A stretch of 64,000 nt of DNA, taken from Xiphydria camelus. Taxonomy: Eukaryota; Arthropoda; Insecta; Hymenoptera; Xiphydriidae. Below the pieces are notes generated by a model that worked only from the letters and a program-made list of their open reading frames with translations, ran no database searches and was not told the DNA's origin. This document shows positions 1-13,419 of this stretch, one piece after another. The translations under genes were made by a program, and so were the position numbers. The first letter of the stretch is position 1, and each line of letters begins with the position of its first letter. The stretch covers positions 23,414,827 to 23,478,826 of the forward strand of contig OY783196.1 of the NCBI GenBank assembly GCA_963678675.1. The letters are read 5' to 3'.

Positions 1-140
1 TGCTACTTTAATTATTAAAACATTCGCGATTGCATTTCACAAATTATGTTATTTTTTGTCATACGTGTTCATTGACTGTATTGAATGAGTGTAAAATTAT
101 TGAATACAAGATATTTTTGATTGCGAGTTGATAATATCTG

Positions 141-353
141 TAAGGTAGCGGCGGTATACATGACCCGGCTTGTGATATAGCCCATCGTCTATAAATTGTA
201 CATTTACCGACACATTTTACTTTTAATAGATAGCGCTAAGAAGTGCTCAAGGAAACTGCAGTTACTGAGAAAAGTAGAATGTATCGGTAAATGTACAATT
301 TATAGACGATGGGCCATATCAAAAGCCGGGCCATATATACCGCCGCTACCTTA
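141..353. repeat. Hairpin MITE with TA ends
   Basis: Two inverted arms of about 75 bp (141-215 and 275-353) begin AGGTAGCGGCGG and end CCGCCGCTACCT, around a loop of about 60 bp. TA lies immediately outside both ends, as expected of a Tc1/mariner-type target duplication. It has no coding capacity, so it is a non-autonomous element. Confidence 0.8.
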
Positions 354-551
354 CTTAGATTTCTGTATAGATATTACTATAACGGTGCAGAGCTAGGCTA
401 ATTGATACTAGAGCAATAAGCCTGAACTTGGACTTAGGTCCACAATGTTGGAAACTAATTCACAATTTTAGAATTGGAACCAGGATTGTTGGGGTTTGGA
501 AGCGAGATTGAATATTTCTTATTTGCGTTAAATTTCATTTTGTTTTCAATT

Positions 552-761
552 CGAAATATGAGACCTTGCATGCCGTAGTAAACGGGCATGTATAAATTTT
601 CGCTATAGATAATGCACGTTATCTACACTAGCATTTCACACATTTGTTTAACATAACGAAATATGAGACCTTGCATGCCGTAGTAAACGGGCATGTATAA
701 ATTTTCGCTATAGATAATGCACGTTATCTACACTAGCATTTCACACATTTGTTTAACATAA
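552..761. repeat. Perfect 105-bp tandem duplication
   Basis: Unit 1 (552-656) and unit 2 (657-761) read the same base for base. Each unit also holds a small palindrome, TAGATAA and TTATCTA around TGCACG. The lack of divergence implies a recent duplication or gene conversion. Confidence 0.9.
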
Positions 762-969
762 CGAGATTGCAGATTAAACTAAATACACGTTTCGAAAGAT
801 ACATTTTTTAAAAAGTATATTCTTTTCTAATCGTCTTAAAGTATGATTCTAAAATTATATTACACGAATCTAATTAGTAAATATTTTCTAAAGCCAAATC
901 TGCGAATAATTCCTGCTACAAAAGTCGTTGATTCTACTTCCGCCATAAATTCAAATATTTAGCGACGTG

Positions 970-1199
970 TCATGAATTATCGAACCACAGAGGTTCAATG
1001 ATATTGCACTTAACCGGTGGTTGGGGAGGTAGCGTCGTCGACGGCAAAGATGTAGGCAAGAATTCGCCGGGCCAAAGGTGTATCGCGTCCAAGCACAGCA
1101 AGCCGATGAATACTCCGTGCACTAAGGGTGCCAGAATGCTCAAAAGTCTACCTCGAGTGCGAATTTTTTGCGGCCATACGAATACCAATCGAGAGCCTC
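970..1199 (-). CDS. Possible terminal exon of an unknown gene
   Basis: An open frame of 75 codons on the minus strand follows a plausible acceptor (TTTATAG at 1200-1206) and ends with TGA at 970. The peptide has a hydrophobic stretch (LLSILAPLVHGVFIGLLCL) followed by a Pro-rich tail. No upstream exon could be joined with confidence: the 134-codon minus-strand frame at 1221-1625 is a candidate but does not join cleanly. It could equally be chance or the 5' flank of the plus-strand gene at 2200. Confidence 0.2.
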
Positions 1200-2199
1200 C
1201 TATAAACGAGTCAAAGAACTCTAGGTATAACTAGTTATACCTAGTTTCGAAGGCCAGCTAAGAAGGTGAAAGGAGAATTGGCTATCGCAAGAAAAACAAA
1301 AGGAGAACTCTTGGAAACCGTTCAGCCCAAAGAAACCTGTATTTCGTCGGGTGCAGGATGAAGTCACGCGATGAGGATTGACTCCCGGAGGAGCGCTAAA
1401 AATTCCATTGCTCACGCACAGTCGTCTTCGTCGATAACAAAAAGTCCTCCCGCCTCCTAGTTTTTGCAGCGGCTGTCCTTCAAATTTTCTGTGAGTGCAA
1501 TTTATCTGGATGCTCGTACGCGTACTGAGCAGACTCTCCTGCGGTGTCGTGCTCGTAACGGTGACCAAGGATAATTTATCCTCATCTCTACTTCCATCCC
1601 GTGGCGTCAGGAGAGTCTCGTTCAACCTCCTACTCGCGTAAGATCAACGGTCAGAGGAACGAGGTACCGGGTATGAGTCGAGTACTCACTCCCGATTGAC
1701 TTTGCTCGCAACACCATCCTCCGTTTCTTTCTGCTCCAGATTTCAGATTTTCCAATTTTTTTGTATCGTGTCAAATACTCAAACCGCTAGACCATCGTGT
1801 ACGAACCCGCTGGAGGAAGCTAATAACATTGCCAGCGACTTATGCGTCGGAAAGCAGCGTTACGATGTTACGAAGATGATACAACGAGTCGAGAGAATCG
1901 AAGAACGCACTTCTTTTCAAATCGCCTGACAGGTTTTTGTTTGAATGAGTGATAATTCGATATAACGCGTTACAGCGTGACGTTCATAGATAATTTACGG
2001 AAGCAAGCGCTCGATCGTTCGCCCGGTATTCAAATTGACAAGTATGCACTCGCGTTAAAACTGTCAAGCCTCAGATCGGCAAGACATGTCTTTTGAAATA
2101 TGTTGAACCGTTCAAATCTTATGTAGCACAGATCGCAGAAATATCTATATTCATGATAGCCGTCTGCTCCGGTCTCTAACGAGATTTATAGGACAGGCC
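1200..2199. other. 5' flank of the gene at 2200
   Basis: No supported gene. It is more GC-rich than most of the window and contains short open frames on both strands, including 1221-1625 (-) and 1696-1929 (+). It probably holds the promoter and any 5' untranslated exons of the plus-strand gene that starts at 2200. Confidence 0.4.
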
Positions 2200-4694
2200 A
2201 TGGCGAATTTATTACCTACTAGTAAGTAACCTTCCGAATTTCTTTGCCTTTCAGTAATTTTGAGATATTATAATTCCTACATTTTGCAGAGTACAATTTA
2301 CAGAGTTGCAGCAAAAGTAAGATCATCTTTACGCGTGAGAAAATATTTCCATTCGCTTTTCGAACCCTGAGTGTTACTCCTTCTCTTAGACTGTAAATCG
2401 AATAATCGCGTGCAAAAGCAATCGGCCGATCCCTACTTCGAAAATGCCGTTACCAAATTTGAGGAGCGCCAAGGCGGCCTCATTATGCGCCAACGACATC
2501 TCAAAGACAAGGTCGCGACGATGGAAAAATCCATCCCAGCTCTTATGGCGTACAATATGTGGATGGCTGGCCAGAATTGCGAGGACGCACCGCTGTGTAA
2601 GATCAAAGAGATTATGAACAAGTTTACAATCGGCCCGGATCCTGCGGATAGGCTCGTGGAAGAGCTGAAGGGCACGGTGAAGAGCTTGAATAAGGAAACG
2701 ACGGAGTTGCATGTACGACACGATTGAATTCGGTAAATCTCGCTAAGATTGTACCGCGATGAAGACCCGATAAATATATCGAAATGGACTTATGCCGGGC
2801 CATCGCTACGCGCTGTCGGACTTATTTATTTGCACTCGCGTTTAATATAGCGATGTATCGGGAATTAGGCACCGCGAAAACTTGTCCTTATCGATTCCTC
2901 TGTTGCAATGAGAAATGCCATTGCATTTTGGTACTTATACACTCCACGAGTCGCGTGACTCGGCTTTTGTCGCAGGATAAGATAATTGATGCGGATATTC
3001 AACTGGAAGAGACCGGTATGCAGCTCGAATCGATCGAGCTGGCGAACAAAGAATTGCAGGGAAAGTTGGAAAAGCTGGAGGAGGAAGCTCAGTCCTGCGC
3101 CGTTCCGAGAGTGCAGTCGATTCATTCGGAAGACTTACTGTGCCTTTCGAAGATTCGAAAATTAGGCGAAGAAGCGGTGAATTTGAAATGCGGCATTAAA
3201 GAAATGGAAGAGAAGGAGGCTCTCTTCAGAGCGCAGATGGACAGACTGTTGACGGCAAGAGAATTTCAAAAAGCCAGCGGTGGCAAGAAAATGGTCAAAA
3301 GGATTCAAGAGTTGGAGCTGAACGAGAGGAAGATGAACTGCGCCCTTCAGACGCATAAGTATAATATGCATCATTTGAAAAAGAAGCTCATGCAGAAAGA
3401 GAAAGAACTCGTGAGTCCACTCATTCTTCATTGATATCAATTCCAATGACACGATAAAATGTATTGCCGCGAATACAATTCATTTCGATTTTATTCCAAT
3501 AAGAAGTCGAATTATTCCTTAACGAGTAAGACCCCGCATCTACACATCTTTTGTTCAGGCTAGGCTCGACATATCTCTCCAAGCCCCTGGACGTGCCGTC
3601 AAATCGAAAGAGTCGAGTGAACGGAATGGGAAATTTTCCGGGAAAGGCGGCAAAAGTGAGTTCATTGAACAGAATGGGAAATCTTCACAATCGGAGGAAA
3701 AAAGAAAATCGTGGCTACCAGGATGGATGCAGTCAAGCGCTGCGAGTTCTCCAGCAACGCAATTAGAGGCCAAAGAAGCTAAGAAGCGAAGACCACAGTC
3801 TCGCTCGTATACCGCTGCGGAGGATGACGTAAGCAAATAACGCAATTCAAGTAAGAAGAACTTGACATCCTTATTTCATTCTTACAGAATAGCTTCAAGA
3901 CTTGCGCCTGTCCCACCCCTGCTCCTGTTCCCTGTTACGAAAAACCTCCATGCCGGCCAGCGAGCTTACCCCTACCGAATTGCATTACGCATAATGAGCC
4001 TTCAACGCATAAAGCACCAAGATGCTTCAAATCATCCCCTTGCAAACCTTGCCCTGTTCCATCCACCTATGCCAACACGACACAATGCCCACCGCAATCT
4101 TGTTGCGTTCCACTGCGCGCAAAATTGCACAGTGCCTCTGCCCCGAAATCGTGTTGCTGCAGTTCAATATCCCCTCGTTCGCAGTTGCCGTTTAAAGAAC
4201 AGTCGCATTTGTCAAAATCGACGTCATGCCGCGACAATCCTCTGTGCGAGTCGCCACCGTGTGCGAAAACTTATTCCGATTGTCCGTCGAACTCTAGTAA
4301 AAAACTTACAACTACCCATCTTCCACATCGTGGTCGTTGCTCACCGCCCCAGTCGTGCATACCGGCGCCTTGCGATGTAGGTTCGTCTTGTGAAACGTGC
4401 CAATCTCCGACACCGTGTAAGGAGTGTCTACCAATGGCTCGATCAGGCGGTTGTAGGTGCTCTTGCAAAGGGAAATGTGCTCGTGGTGAATCAGATGTGC
4501 CCTGCAACTGCAGCGTTGAGCCTACGTGCGCCACCGATAAGGGCTACCAACCGAAGGGACTTCCAAAACCGGCGTGCAGCAAACATAGCTCGTGTTGGTT
4601 GGAGGAAGACAGTAGCGGTGAATTTTGCGATTGTTGCGACTGCGGATGCAACGATAGCGATGAATCTGACGATCCGCCTTGTAAGGACGGGTAA
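2200..4694 (+). CDS. Coiled-coil protein with Cys-rich C-terminus, 627 aa
   Basis: I do not recognise this protein. Six exons join in frame with consensus splice sites: 2200-2221, 2290-2316, 2390-2712, 2976-3410, 3559-3828 and 3888-4694 (phases 1, 1, 0, 0, 0). The start is the ATG in GGCCATGG at 2200. Residues about 60-265 are charged and heptad-like (LEKLEEEAQS, MKELEELN-like runs), typical of a coiled coil. Residues 270-359 are Ser/Lys-rich and probably disordered. Residues 360-627 hold 40 cysteines in 268 residues, many in CxC, CC and PC pairs, with an acidic end. Such tails are seen in metal-binding or heavily cross-linked proteins, for example sperm structural proteins, but that is only an analogy. 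The two small 5' exons are the least certain part. The gene converges on AKR A, with 315 bp between stop codons. Confidence 0.75.
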
Positions 4695-4704
4695 AGTGAA
4701 GAAA

Positions 4705-4757
4705 AATAAATTCTATCCGTGAGAAGTCGATGAAATTTGCAATAATAAAACAATAAA
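4705..4757 (+). terminator. Polyadenylation signals of the Cys-rich gene
   Basis: Three AATAAA hexamers lie at 4705, 4744 and 4752, within 65 bp of the stop codon at 4694. Confidence 0.7.
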
Positions 4758-5009
4758 AATACACATAATTATGTTGATAATTTTATTTGTATTATCCGTT
4801 TAATAGAGATATAATAAACTACGAATTTAGATGTTTAAAAGTAAATATGATACAAAAAGAAATATACTTATACACATGTTAAATGCAACTCATTTGTAAC
4901 TTTATGAAATACAAATAAGACTCAAAATACGTGTGAAAAAAATCTTCCCTGATTTTTTAATATGTGCTTTTGTCAATGGTCCTTTTGTTCATGTTGCTTT
5001 GGCCCGTAC

Positions 5010-7791
5010 TTAAAACTCGATGTTGAACGGGTAGTATTTATGGGTGAAGGTATTTCTGAAAAGTTAATATTATGTTAGAACGTCTCGTGGTCTTGTGAAG
5101 AATGTTTCCGGTGAAAGTTTGTTTGATGACTTACTCTGGCATAGGACAGATTCTTCCGTTACAATCGAATGAAGTGATTTGGTCCATATCTTCTTGCGAG
5201 AGTTCAAAGTCGAAGATCTCAATGTTTTGTTGAATTCGAGACTTTGTTACAGACTTGGGAATGACAATGTGTCCTCGTTGATGCTACATGGAAAAATACA
5301 ATTTTTTCGTTAGATTTCGACGACCGACTACCAATTCTAATTTTCACGCTTTTTTTGTGAAAGTTGTAATCGTACACCGCAATGAAGAAAGTGTAATCAC
5401 CTGGTACCGGAGAGCAACTTGGGCCGTAGACTTCTTGTATTTGGCCGCGATGTTCTTCAGTTTCGGTTCATCGAGCAGTAGGGGGTCATCAGGCTTGGCC
5501 CAGGGTCTGTCTGGAGAACCCAGAGGGCTATAGGCCGTGAGGATGACGCCCTTGGACTTGCAGAAGTTCGAAAGCTTCACTTGGGGCAGGTAAGGATGGC
5601 ATTCTACCTGGTTCGTTACTGGCTTAATTTTGCTATTCGTCAAAACTCTGTTCAACTGTTGAGAGTTGAAATTGCTGACGCCAAGGTTCTTGATGAGGCC
5701 CTTCTCGTGTAGAACTTCCATAGCTTTGTAGGCTTCGAGGTAATCGGTATCGCTTAAGATAACTTCACCCTTAGAGTCAGTAGGGAAGTCCTCACTGCCC
5801 TCTACAATAAGCATTAAGATACAATAAAAAATTGAGTATTTAGCGTTAACCTGGTATTCCGCATAATAAAATATTGGAATTATGTCTATTACACGAGTTT
5901 CTTTGCAATTTTTTGAAACGGACAATATCCTTTATGATATTAATAATTAAAATATTACATTATCTCGAACTCGTAGCTGATAATCAAAGGGGTCAGTTCG
6001 AGACTTTAATGTAGGTGACTCTAGTTAGTAACTCCGATGAACGGACTGTGAAGTATGTATATAATATCTATAATTCAAAATGTATACATGTATGTACATA
6101 CCTTTGTATGCAAACGGCCAATGAATCAGATACAGATCGAGGTATTCAAGTCCAAGGTCGGATAGAGTTTTTTTCAAGGCAGGCTCTACCAAATCGGCTC
6201 TGTGGCTGGTATTCCACAGTTTACTCGTTATGTAAAGATCCTTGCGCTTGACGACACCCTCGGAGAGTTTGGCCTTGAGAGCTGCACCGACTTCTTTTTC
6301 ATTTCCGTAAATGGCAGCGCAGTCGATATGACGGTAGCCGATGTCGATGGCATCTTTGACCGCCTGTTTTACCTCGCCAGGCTTGGACTGTTAAACGCAT
6401 CAATTCTTTACATTATGCAATACGATGAATTTGCCGTAGCCTCTTCTTGTTGGAAGCTCCTATCTTTAGATGTGAGTTTCAGATGTAGTGGGAAGGAGGA
6501 GGAAGGATAGATACGTATACAAAGGATTTAATTGTATGTACATATAAATAGAATGGGCCTTTAGTCGCGGCAAACGGAAAAGTACTACATAGAGTTGCTT
6601 CGATACACGAATCTACTTTTACGAGCGGATCGTCCGGTCATTCACAGAAGTGTAAGGCCGGGTGTTCACCGGATCGGGCCGACCAGAATCGGGCCGATCC
6701 GGTGGACACCCAGCCTAAGTGTATCGGCGGTTCGGCGATTTTGTGGGTACGTGTAGGTCAACGCTCTGAGCTCGTAGAGAGATGTTGCGAATATTGTATT
6801 CAAGTCTAGATAGACGACAAGATTGCGCGGCATTGGTCGAAAGTCCACAAAGCGTCTGGGGCACGTAGCTCTTTTTATTATAAGAGCTTTCCAGCGCTCC
6901 CAAGGACCGTAAAAACAACACAATTCGGGGACCGAGGGGAAAGATGTAAAAAGTTGTAAAACTATACATGTAAGACAATAAACTACTTCTACTTCTACTT
7001 TTATAAGAACTTTCCATTACAGTTTCCGTGGAAAGAAGCATTATCTATTTTATTCCAAGTAAGAATATTGAATTTGAATTCACTAACTGACCATACTTAC
7101 AGAAAAAAATTAAGACCCGAGCGGAGTCAAAGTATGCTCACAAATTTTGTTTTCAAGATATCTTTTGCTTGTATAAATTCCATTTTTCTCAATTTGAGAA
7201 AAAGCTACGAGACAACTGCAACGAGAATAATTTAAACTATGTAGGGTATATAGTTTCTTACGCGTTTCCAAACTAGAGTTGCACTTAAATAGTTACCACC
7301 CAAGTAGCAAAAGATATCTGTCAGACTTCTTACAAGATGTCTATATGTCTAGAAAATTACATCTATATTTGGTATAAATATGGTTGAAATCTAGATATAG
7401 ATAGCGCGTAGATGTCTGACAGATATCCTAAATTTACAAGAATCGATATTCTGTGGTAAATATAATAATTTCATAAGATATAAAATTAATAATATTAAAA
7501 AAAATGGAATTACAAGGCTCTAGAGGGTTTTCTCGTTCTCTAATAAAATGCTAGCTGCTAATTCGTTTTAAAGTTTTTTATTAAAGGACGAGAAGACTAA
7601 TATAGAGCTTTATAATTAAGTTTGTTTAATAGTTTTAACTTTTAATTTTAAACAATCATTATATTTACTATAGAATATCGATTCTTGTCAAATTAGGATA
7701 TCTGTCAGACATCTACGCGCTGTCTATATCTAGATTTCAATCACATTTATACCAAATATCGATGTAATTTTCTAGACATATAGACATCTTG

Positions 7792-7827
<36 letters not shown>

Positions 7828-10800
7828 TGACAGATATCTCTACTACTTGGGTGTATGATTAGTCATAAACTCGCAACATTAAAAGTTGCCGGCAGTGATA
7901 TAACTAATTTACAAGAGTGTATCTCAGTTGCAGCCTCTTGTACGACTATATAATACCATGAAATACCGCCAATTAGTCGTGGTGAAAATATATACGTATT
8001 GGATGTTATCTTTACTTCAAACGGAAAAATTTGCAACGATTAACTATGGCAATAAAAAAAATTATTCATTTTGTAACGAAGCGTAAATGTTGACCTCTGT
8101 TGATCCCAACTACAATATATTACTTGTATTTATGAGTTTCCTGAAAATACTTAATATTATTTATAGTATCAAATGTTGAAAAGAAATAATATTGGCTAAG
8201 GATAAATTAAGATATACATAAACGGCAAGTAGAATATTCCCTGAATCATTAGAGATCTCAGAATGTTCTAGACATGTTATATGTATACAATAATATATAG
8301 TAGCAGGTAATACAGCTCTCTAGTACACACGCACATACAATTTAGTCGGCTCATAAAAACTTAAATCAATTTTTTTGGTGGCACCAGTTTAATATAGCAA
8401 GCAACCTTTCTCACAAGGTCAACGGTAAAAATCAACATAATTTATCGTTACAATAATCAACTCGATTGTATAATAATAAAGATTAATCAATCGTCTTAAA
8501 TTTATGTCCGCTACTGTACAAATACTTTTATGAAGAAAAACTAGTAGGCAGGGATCATAGCCATGAACAGATAATTGGTAATGAGATATCTACAAATCTC
8601 TATTACTGTAGCTATAACTGATGGAATTGCTCCCGGGAAGACGGAAAAACTAAACACAGCCGTGGTTCTTTTTTAATATACATTCAGAACAGCTATTCTT
8701 AGAATCCACTACATACAAGAATAATTATATCTCGTTTGAGGGGTGGGAAGTGTGGAAAAAAATATCACGCGTTTTACACGAGGACCACTCGCAATAGTCG
8801 CCTCGAATTCGTCGAAACGCTTTGAATAATTGTTTAGTCGGTACGGAATGTCATCAAATCGAAGCGGATATCTCAAGATTCAAAGCATCATTTTAATTCG
8901 AGAAAGCGACGAGGAGTATCAATGAAACTATTATAATATATAGGTAGTATTTCATAGCTGATATTCTTGAAAGTCATTACAGATAATTCGCATCCTCGTG
9001 CCAGCTTCGCGTTTCTGTCTTTTCTCGTGAATACCTAATGCGTACGTGTTCCGTGTGAAGTCAAGCTAAACAAATTATGATAATGCAAGAGATGAAATAC
9101 GAAGACGCGAATAGCTTGCAGTTTCCTTGGATGTGAGAATGTGAGCATTTTAAGATAAATTATTACTACATTGCGTAAGAACATGATGTATATTCTTTGT
9201 TATCACAGAACATGTCTGGCACTTCCAATCGGGAATAATTAGTACATCCGTATAGATATTATTAATAAAATTCTGATTACATAATAGAGCCAACTGTACA
9301 GCTGGAAGCAAAGGCTTGATTTTTGGCATGAAATCATTTTGATTCGTTACTAGATTATTTGCTGGCAATCAGTAATTCAAACTAAGATAATACGTAAACT
9401 AGTAATCTTCATATCCATAAAAGGGGCTTTTGAGTAAGGTACGATGGTAAAATCGTACATCATTTTGGCCATAGAATGGCTAAAATTATTTACTGAATGA
9501 TTTCGTATAACTACAAGATTGTCGTTATCTCGTAATAGAAAGAGTTATTTCGAGAGAAGAGAGAGAGAAGAGAGAAGGACGTGTTCTACGTAACAAAGAT
9601 CAATAACATAAAAGAGACCACACACATACGGGTGTTACTTTTTGCAATAAGAAAAATGTATTGAACTGAGAATTTCCAAATTTTCCACAAATTATATGGA
9701 TCCGATTGGTGCAGTCATATATTAGTTGGATTTTTAAATAATTTATATTCTAGTTAATCCTCTCTGGAGCCAATCTAGTGTACTACGATACCCTAAGATA
9801 ATCCTTATCCTCATAGAATCATAGGTACAATAGAGGACTGCCATTCATACAATATTATAACGAGAAAATCACACATAAGACAATATGCTACAGGTTCTAC
9901 AGGTTGTAGTAAATCAATCGCGTTTCGCATCTCTAGAGACTGAAGAGAACCCCTTTAACGTATAGTCTCTCTCTATTGCAGTATATTCCCCTTCCATGCA
10001 TGGTGTCCTCATTAGAACCCTGTATAGTGTATACAATTTGTTCTACTTTACAAGTTCAATAAATCGATTATGGTATTAGCTGTTAGTAGAGTGAAAACAG
10101 AAAATCAATGAAATGTATAGACTTATTCTGCTGAGAAATTAAACACAATTTCTTCATTCATACAGTGTACGATGTCACAGATAGATTTATTATATAACGT
10201 CCCTATAACTACGTTTTACATAATAAATATTGAATGTCTTCGGGGAAGGTTTCATTCGTATAAACCTGGCGTTATAATCTTAAACATTTGTCGATGTATT
10301 TGACAATCAATAATTCAAACTAAGATAATACGTAAACTAGTTATCTTCATATCCATAAAAGAGGCTTTTGAATAAGGTACGATGGTAAAGATCGTACATC
10401 ATTTTGGGGCCATAGAATGGCCAAAATTATTTACTGAATGATTTCGTATAACTACAAGATTGTCGTTATCTCGTAACAGAAAGAGTTATTTCGAGAAGGA
10501 CGTGTTTTTCGTGACAAACATCGATAACATAAAAGACCAGACAAGATAAAGTACGGGTGTTACTTTTTGCAATAAGAAAAATTTATTGAACCGAGAATTT
10601 CCAAATTTTCCACAAATTATATGGATCCGATTGGTGCAGTCGTACCTATATTAGTTGGATTTTTTAATAATTCAGATTCTAGTTAAACCTCTCTGGAGCC
10701 AATCTAGTGTACTACGATACCCTAAGATAATCCTTATCCTCTAATGGAATCATGGGTACAATAGAGAACTGCCATTCATACAAGATAATAACGAGAAAAT

Positions 10801-12060
10801 CACACATAAGACAATATGCTACAGGTTCTACAGGTTGTAGTAAATCAATTACATTTCGCATAGAGGCCGAAGAGAACCCTTTTAGTGTATAGTCTATTGC
10901 AGTATATTGCCCATGCATGGTTTCCTCATTATGACCCTCTATAGAGTGTATACAATTTGTTCTACTTTACAAGTTCAATAAGACAGTGGAATATGGTATT
11001 AGCTGTTACTAGAGTGAAAACGAAAAATCGATGAAATGTATTCACTTATTGTGCTGGGGAATTAAACACTATTCAATTCCTTCATTCATACAGTGTACGA
11101 TGTCATAGATAGATTTATTATATACAACGTCTGTAGCTTTCTAATAGTAAAGAAACGTTCGTTTAGTATATCTGTGCAAGTTTAATATTTTGTATGTATA
11201 ACTACGTTTTACATAACAAATATTGAATATCTCCAGGGAAGCTTTCATACGTATAAACCTAGCGTTCTAATCTTAAACATTTGTCGTTTTATTTGACAAA
11301 AAGAAGCAGACTAGACTTCACAGATTAGACTTCAAATCTTATCGTATGCATGTATGATGTATGTTCAAGGAATATTTCATACCTTTAAACTTTATGTCAT
11401 TCTTTGATCCGCAATTGATGTCGCTATTTAACTTAATAATGGATTTCGTGGTTGCCTTCCATTCGGAACAGCTGAAACGGGTAAAGCTGCGCCTATGGAA
11501 GGCAACCAATTTACTACGAAGATAAAGGATCTCGTTTTGTATGTTTGTACTTTTTATTTCCGGGAAGTTGACAAGCAGTCAAAATAAAATATCGATAACT
11601 TCATGGTATATATGTAGTACATACTCTGCCGTCTTAAGACAAAATGTATCTACACTTTAACACATTTCAAGATACAACAGTTTTTCTGAATTGTTTCATG
11701 CCGTGCTCGTAGAAACGTATCCGATTTTTGTTTTTAGCTGATATATAGGAGCTGCAGATACGCCTTACACACTTGGCACAGTAATAAAGCAGATAAAGAT
11801 ATGCTCAAATAGCCAAAAAAGCAAAACTCGATTTTTTTGCAGATACGACATTTTGTCTTAGCACGGCAGCATAGGTCAGCGGGTTGAGCGAATTTTGTGT
11901 GATAAATTAATGAACGGGATAGCGCGATCATTTAGGAGTCAAGCGTGACGCTATTTAAATAAAAATAAAACAAAATCAAACGCACCTTCCAGGTACCTAG
12001 GCCGACAGAGGGGAATTTGTTGCCGTTGGAGAACGTCACGAACGGTATTTTGCTGCCCAT
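5010..12060 (-). CDS. Aldo-keto reductase A (AKR1/AKR2-like), 318 aa
   Basis: Predicted cytosolic NADPH-dependent carbonyl reductase of the aldo-keto reductase superfamily. Exons in transcript order are 11986-12060, 6102-6387, 5401-5801, 5135-5283 and 5010-5055, and all phases agree. The ATG at 12060 opens a normal AKR N-terminus ending GLGTWK. Tetrad residues are Asp47 and Tyr52 (DCAAIY), Lys81 (ITSKLW) and His114 (LIHWP). The NADPH loop [10 protein letters not shown] and the [10 protein letters not shown] cofactor motif (about 262-271) are present, and the C-terminus is YYPFNIEF. Intron 1 is 5.6 kb and holds repeats. The intron after FAYK is in phase 1 here but phase 0 in C to G. A second copy of exon 1 lies at 20920-20994, so the transcript may also start there. 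Substrate unknown; insect relatives include ecdysteroid, sugar and retinal reductases. Confidence 0.9.
6656..6715. repeat. Short GC-rich hairpin
   Basis: Arms of about 25 bp beginning GGCCGGGTGTTCACC and ending GGTGGACACCCAGCC flank a 10-bp loop. This looks like the minimal remnant of a MITE inside intron 1 of AKR A. Confidence 0.65.
7297..7853. repeat. Foldback MITE with (GT)n tract
   Basis: A 557-bp element starts CACCCAAGTAG and ends CTACTTGGGTG. The inverted arms are about 160 bp and include GATATCTGTCAG and CTGACAGATATC, with a central AT-rich part of about 200 bp. The right arm carries a GT microsatellite at 7795-7826 that the left arm lacks. No coding content. It lies in intron 1 of AKR A. 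Confidence 0.8.
7854..9365. other. Intron 1 of AKR A, unremarkable part
   Basis: AT-rich intronic DNA. I see no exon, RNA gene or clear repeat; the only open frames are short ones in poor context. Confidence 0.5.
11449..11508. repeat. Small hairpin, copy 1 (GGTTGCCTTCCAT family)
   Basis: TGGTTGCCTTCCAT and ATGGAAGGCAACCA flank a 32-bp loop. The same hairpin recurs at 20634-20693 (its duplicate) and, in altered form, at 22123-22226. Confidence 0.7.
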
Positions 12061-12308
12061 GATGATTACTGACAAATTTACGAGAATACTAAGTGAAAAA
12101 AAGCTTCGAAACGTCTACCTTGTCCTCTGTGGCGAAGATACTGACACCAACTACGTCTCATGATCGGGCACACTCCCGTAATATTCACCGAAGCTAGTTC
12201 CCTCTCCTACCTTCTTACTAATCTTCACGTGTCACGCTCATAATTGTCGAGATTTGAGCGGTGTACGTATAACGCGTACTAAACAGTGGGGGAGAACGTT
12301 GTGTATTA

Positions 12309-13419
12309 TACACTACGCAACAAAATTATCGCAACACTTATTTTATTCTAAAAATTGTCAAACTTCGGAAGCCCGTAGCACAGCGAAAAATCATCGTATC
12401 CCTATCTTTTTTTTTTAATTAAAGCTTAAAATCTCAGCTTTACTATCCCAAACTTTATTTTTCGATTTAAAGTACCGAGAGATTAAGTGACCCTGAAAAT
12501 CGAGGTCATCTTTTGAAACTTAAAAATTTGCAGTTTGCGCATTGACACGGAGTTACAAAAATTTTTTTTTCAAATTCTGATCACAGAAAATGAAAGTTCA
12601 ACTCTTTACCTTTAATTTTAAAAAAAAATTTACTTTCCGATTTTTCTACGCCATTCTACAGCGTTTTAAATAAAAAAAACTGAAAATCCCGTTTTTTTCC
12701 CGGAAAATACCGCCAGCATTAGCATTACCCGATACGTACCGCGAGGAGGTTGTTGGTCGGACTTTACGCATCATCTTGGCCCTGAAAAGGGCCGATTATG
12801 TAATCCATGTGTCAAATTAGGGACCCCGTGGTTCGTCACTTCCGCAGTATTTTCTGACTCCAAACGGCTTCTATGTAACTTCGCCCCAAAATGTCCCCAT
12901 CTCGATACCAAAACCCCTGAAGAAGTAGTCCAGGTATACCTAGACGCAATATATACGACCTCCAATAATTCGAAACAAAAATTTATAAGTTCAAAAAAAA
13001 TTACGCAATTGATGTTCAGTTGAGTAATACTCCCAAAAACCGGGATTTTCAGTTTTTTTATTTAAAACGCTGTAGAATGGCGTAGAAAAATCGGAAAGTA
13101 AAATTTTTTTTAAAATTAAAGGTAAAGAGTTGAACTTTCATTTTCTGTGATCAGAATTTGAAAAAAAATTGTATAACTCCGTGTCAATGCGCAAACTGCA
13201 AATTTTTAAGTTTCAAAAGATGACCTTAATTTTCAGGGTCACTTAATCTCTCGGTGCTTAGATCGAAAAATAAACTTTGCGATAGTAAAGCTGAGATTTT
13301 AAGCTTTAATTTAAAAAAAAGATAGGGATACGATGATTTTTCGCTGTGCTACGGGCTTCCGAAGTTTGACAATTTTTAGAGTAAAATAAGTTGTTGCGAT
13401 AATTTTGTTGCGTAGTGTA
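12309..13419. repeat. 1.1-kb foldback element with CACTA-like ends
   Basis: It starts CACTACGCAACAAAAT and ends ATTTTGTTGCGTAGTG, with TA next to each end. The inverted arms are about 390 bp (to about 12700, and from about 13030) and closely similar; the centre of about 330 bp is unique. The related module at 21.2 kb has no such insert, so this one is younger than the exon-1 duplication. The exact target duplication is unclear (TA, or GTTGT further out). It lies just upstream of AKR A exon 1. Confidence 0.8.

Noticed and set aside
998..1234. A plus-strand 78-codon frame overlapping the doubtful minus-strand exon.
   Set aside because: No motif or splice support; at least one of the two overlapping frames must be a shadow.
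5344..5925. Reading this stretch as a complete AKR protein starting near 5925.
   Set aside because: The part before 5801 is intron: an acceptor at 5802-5803 fits the phase of the exon ending at 6102.
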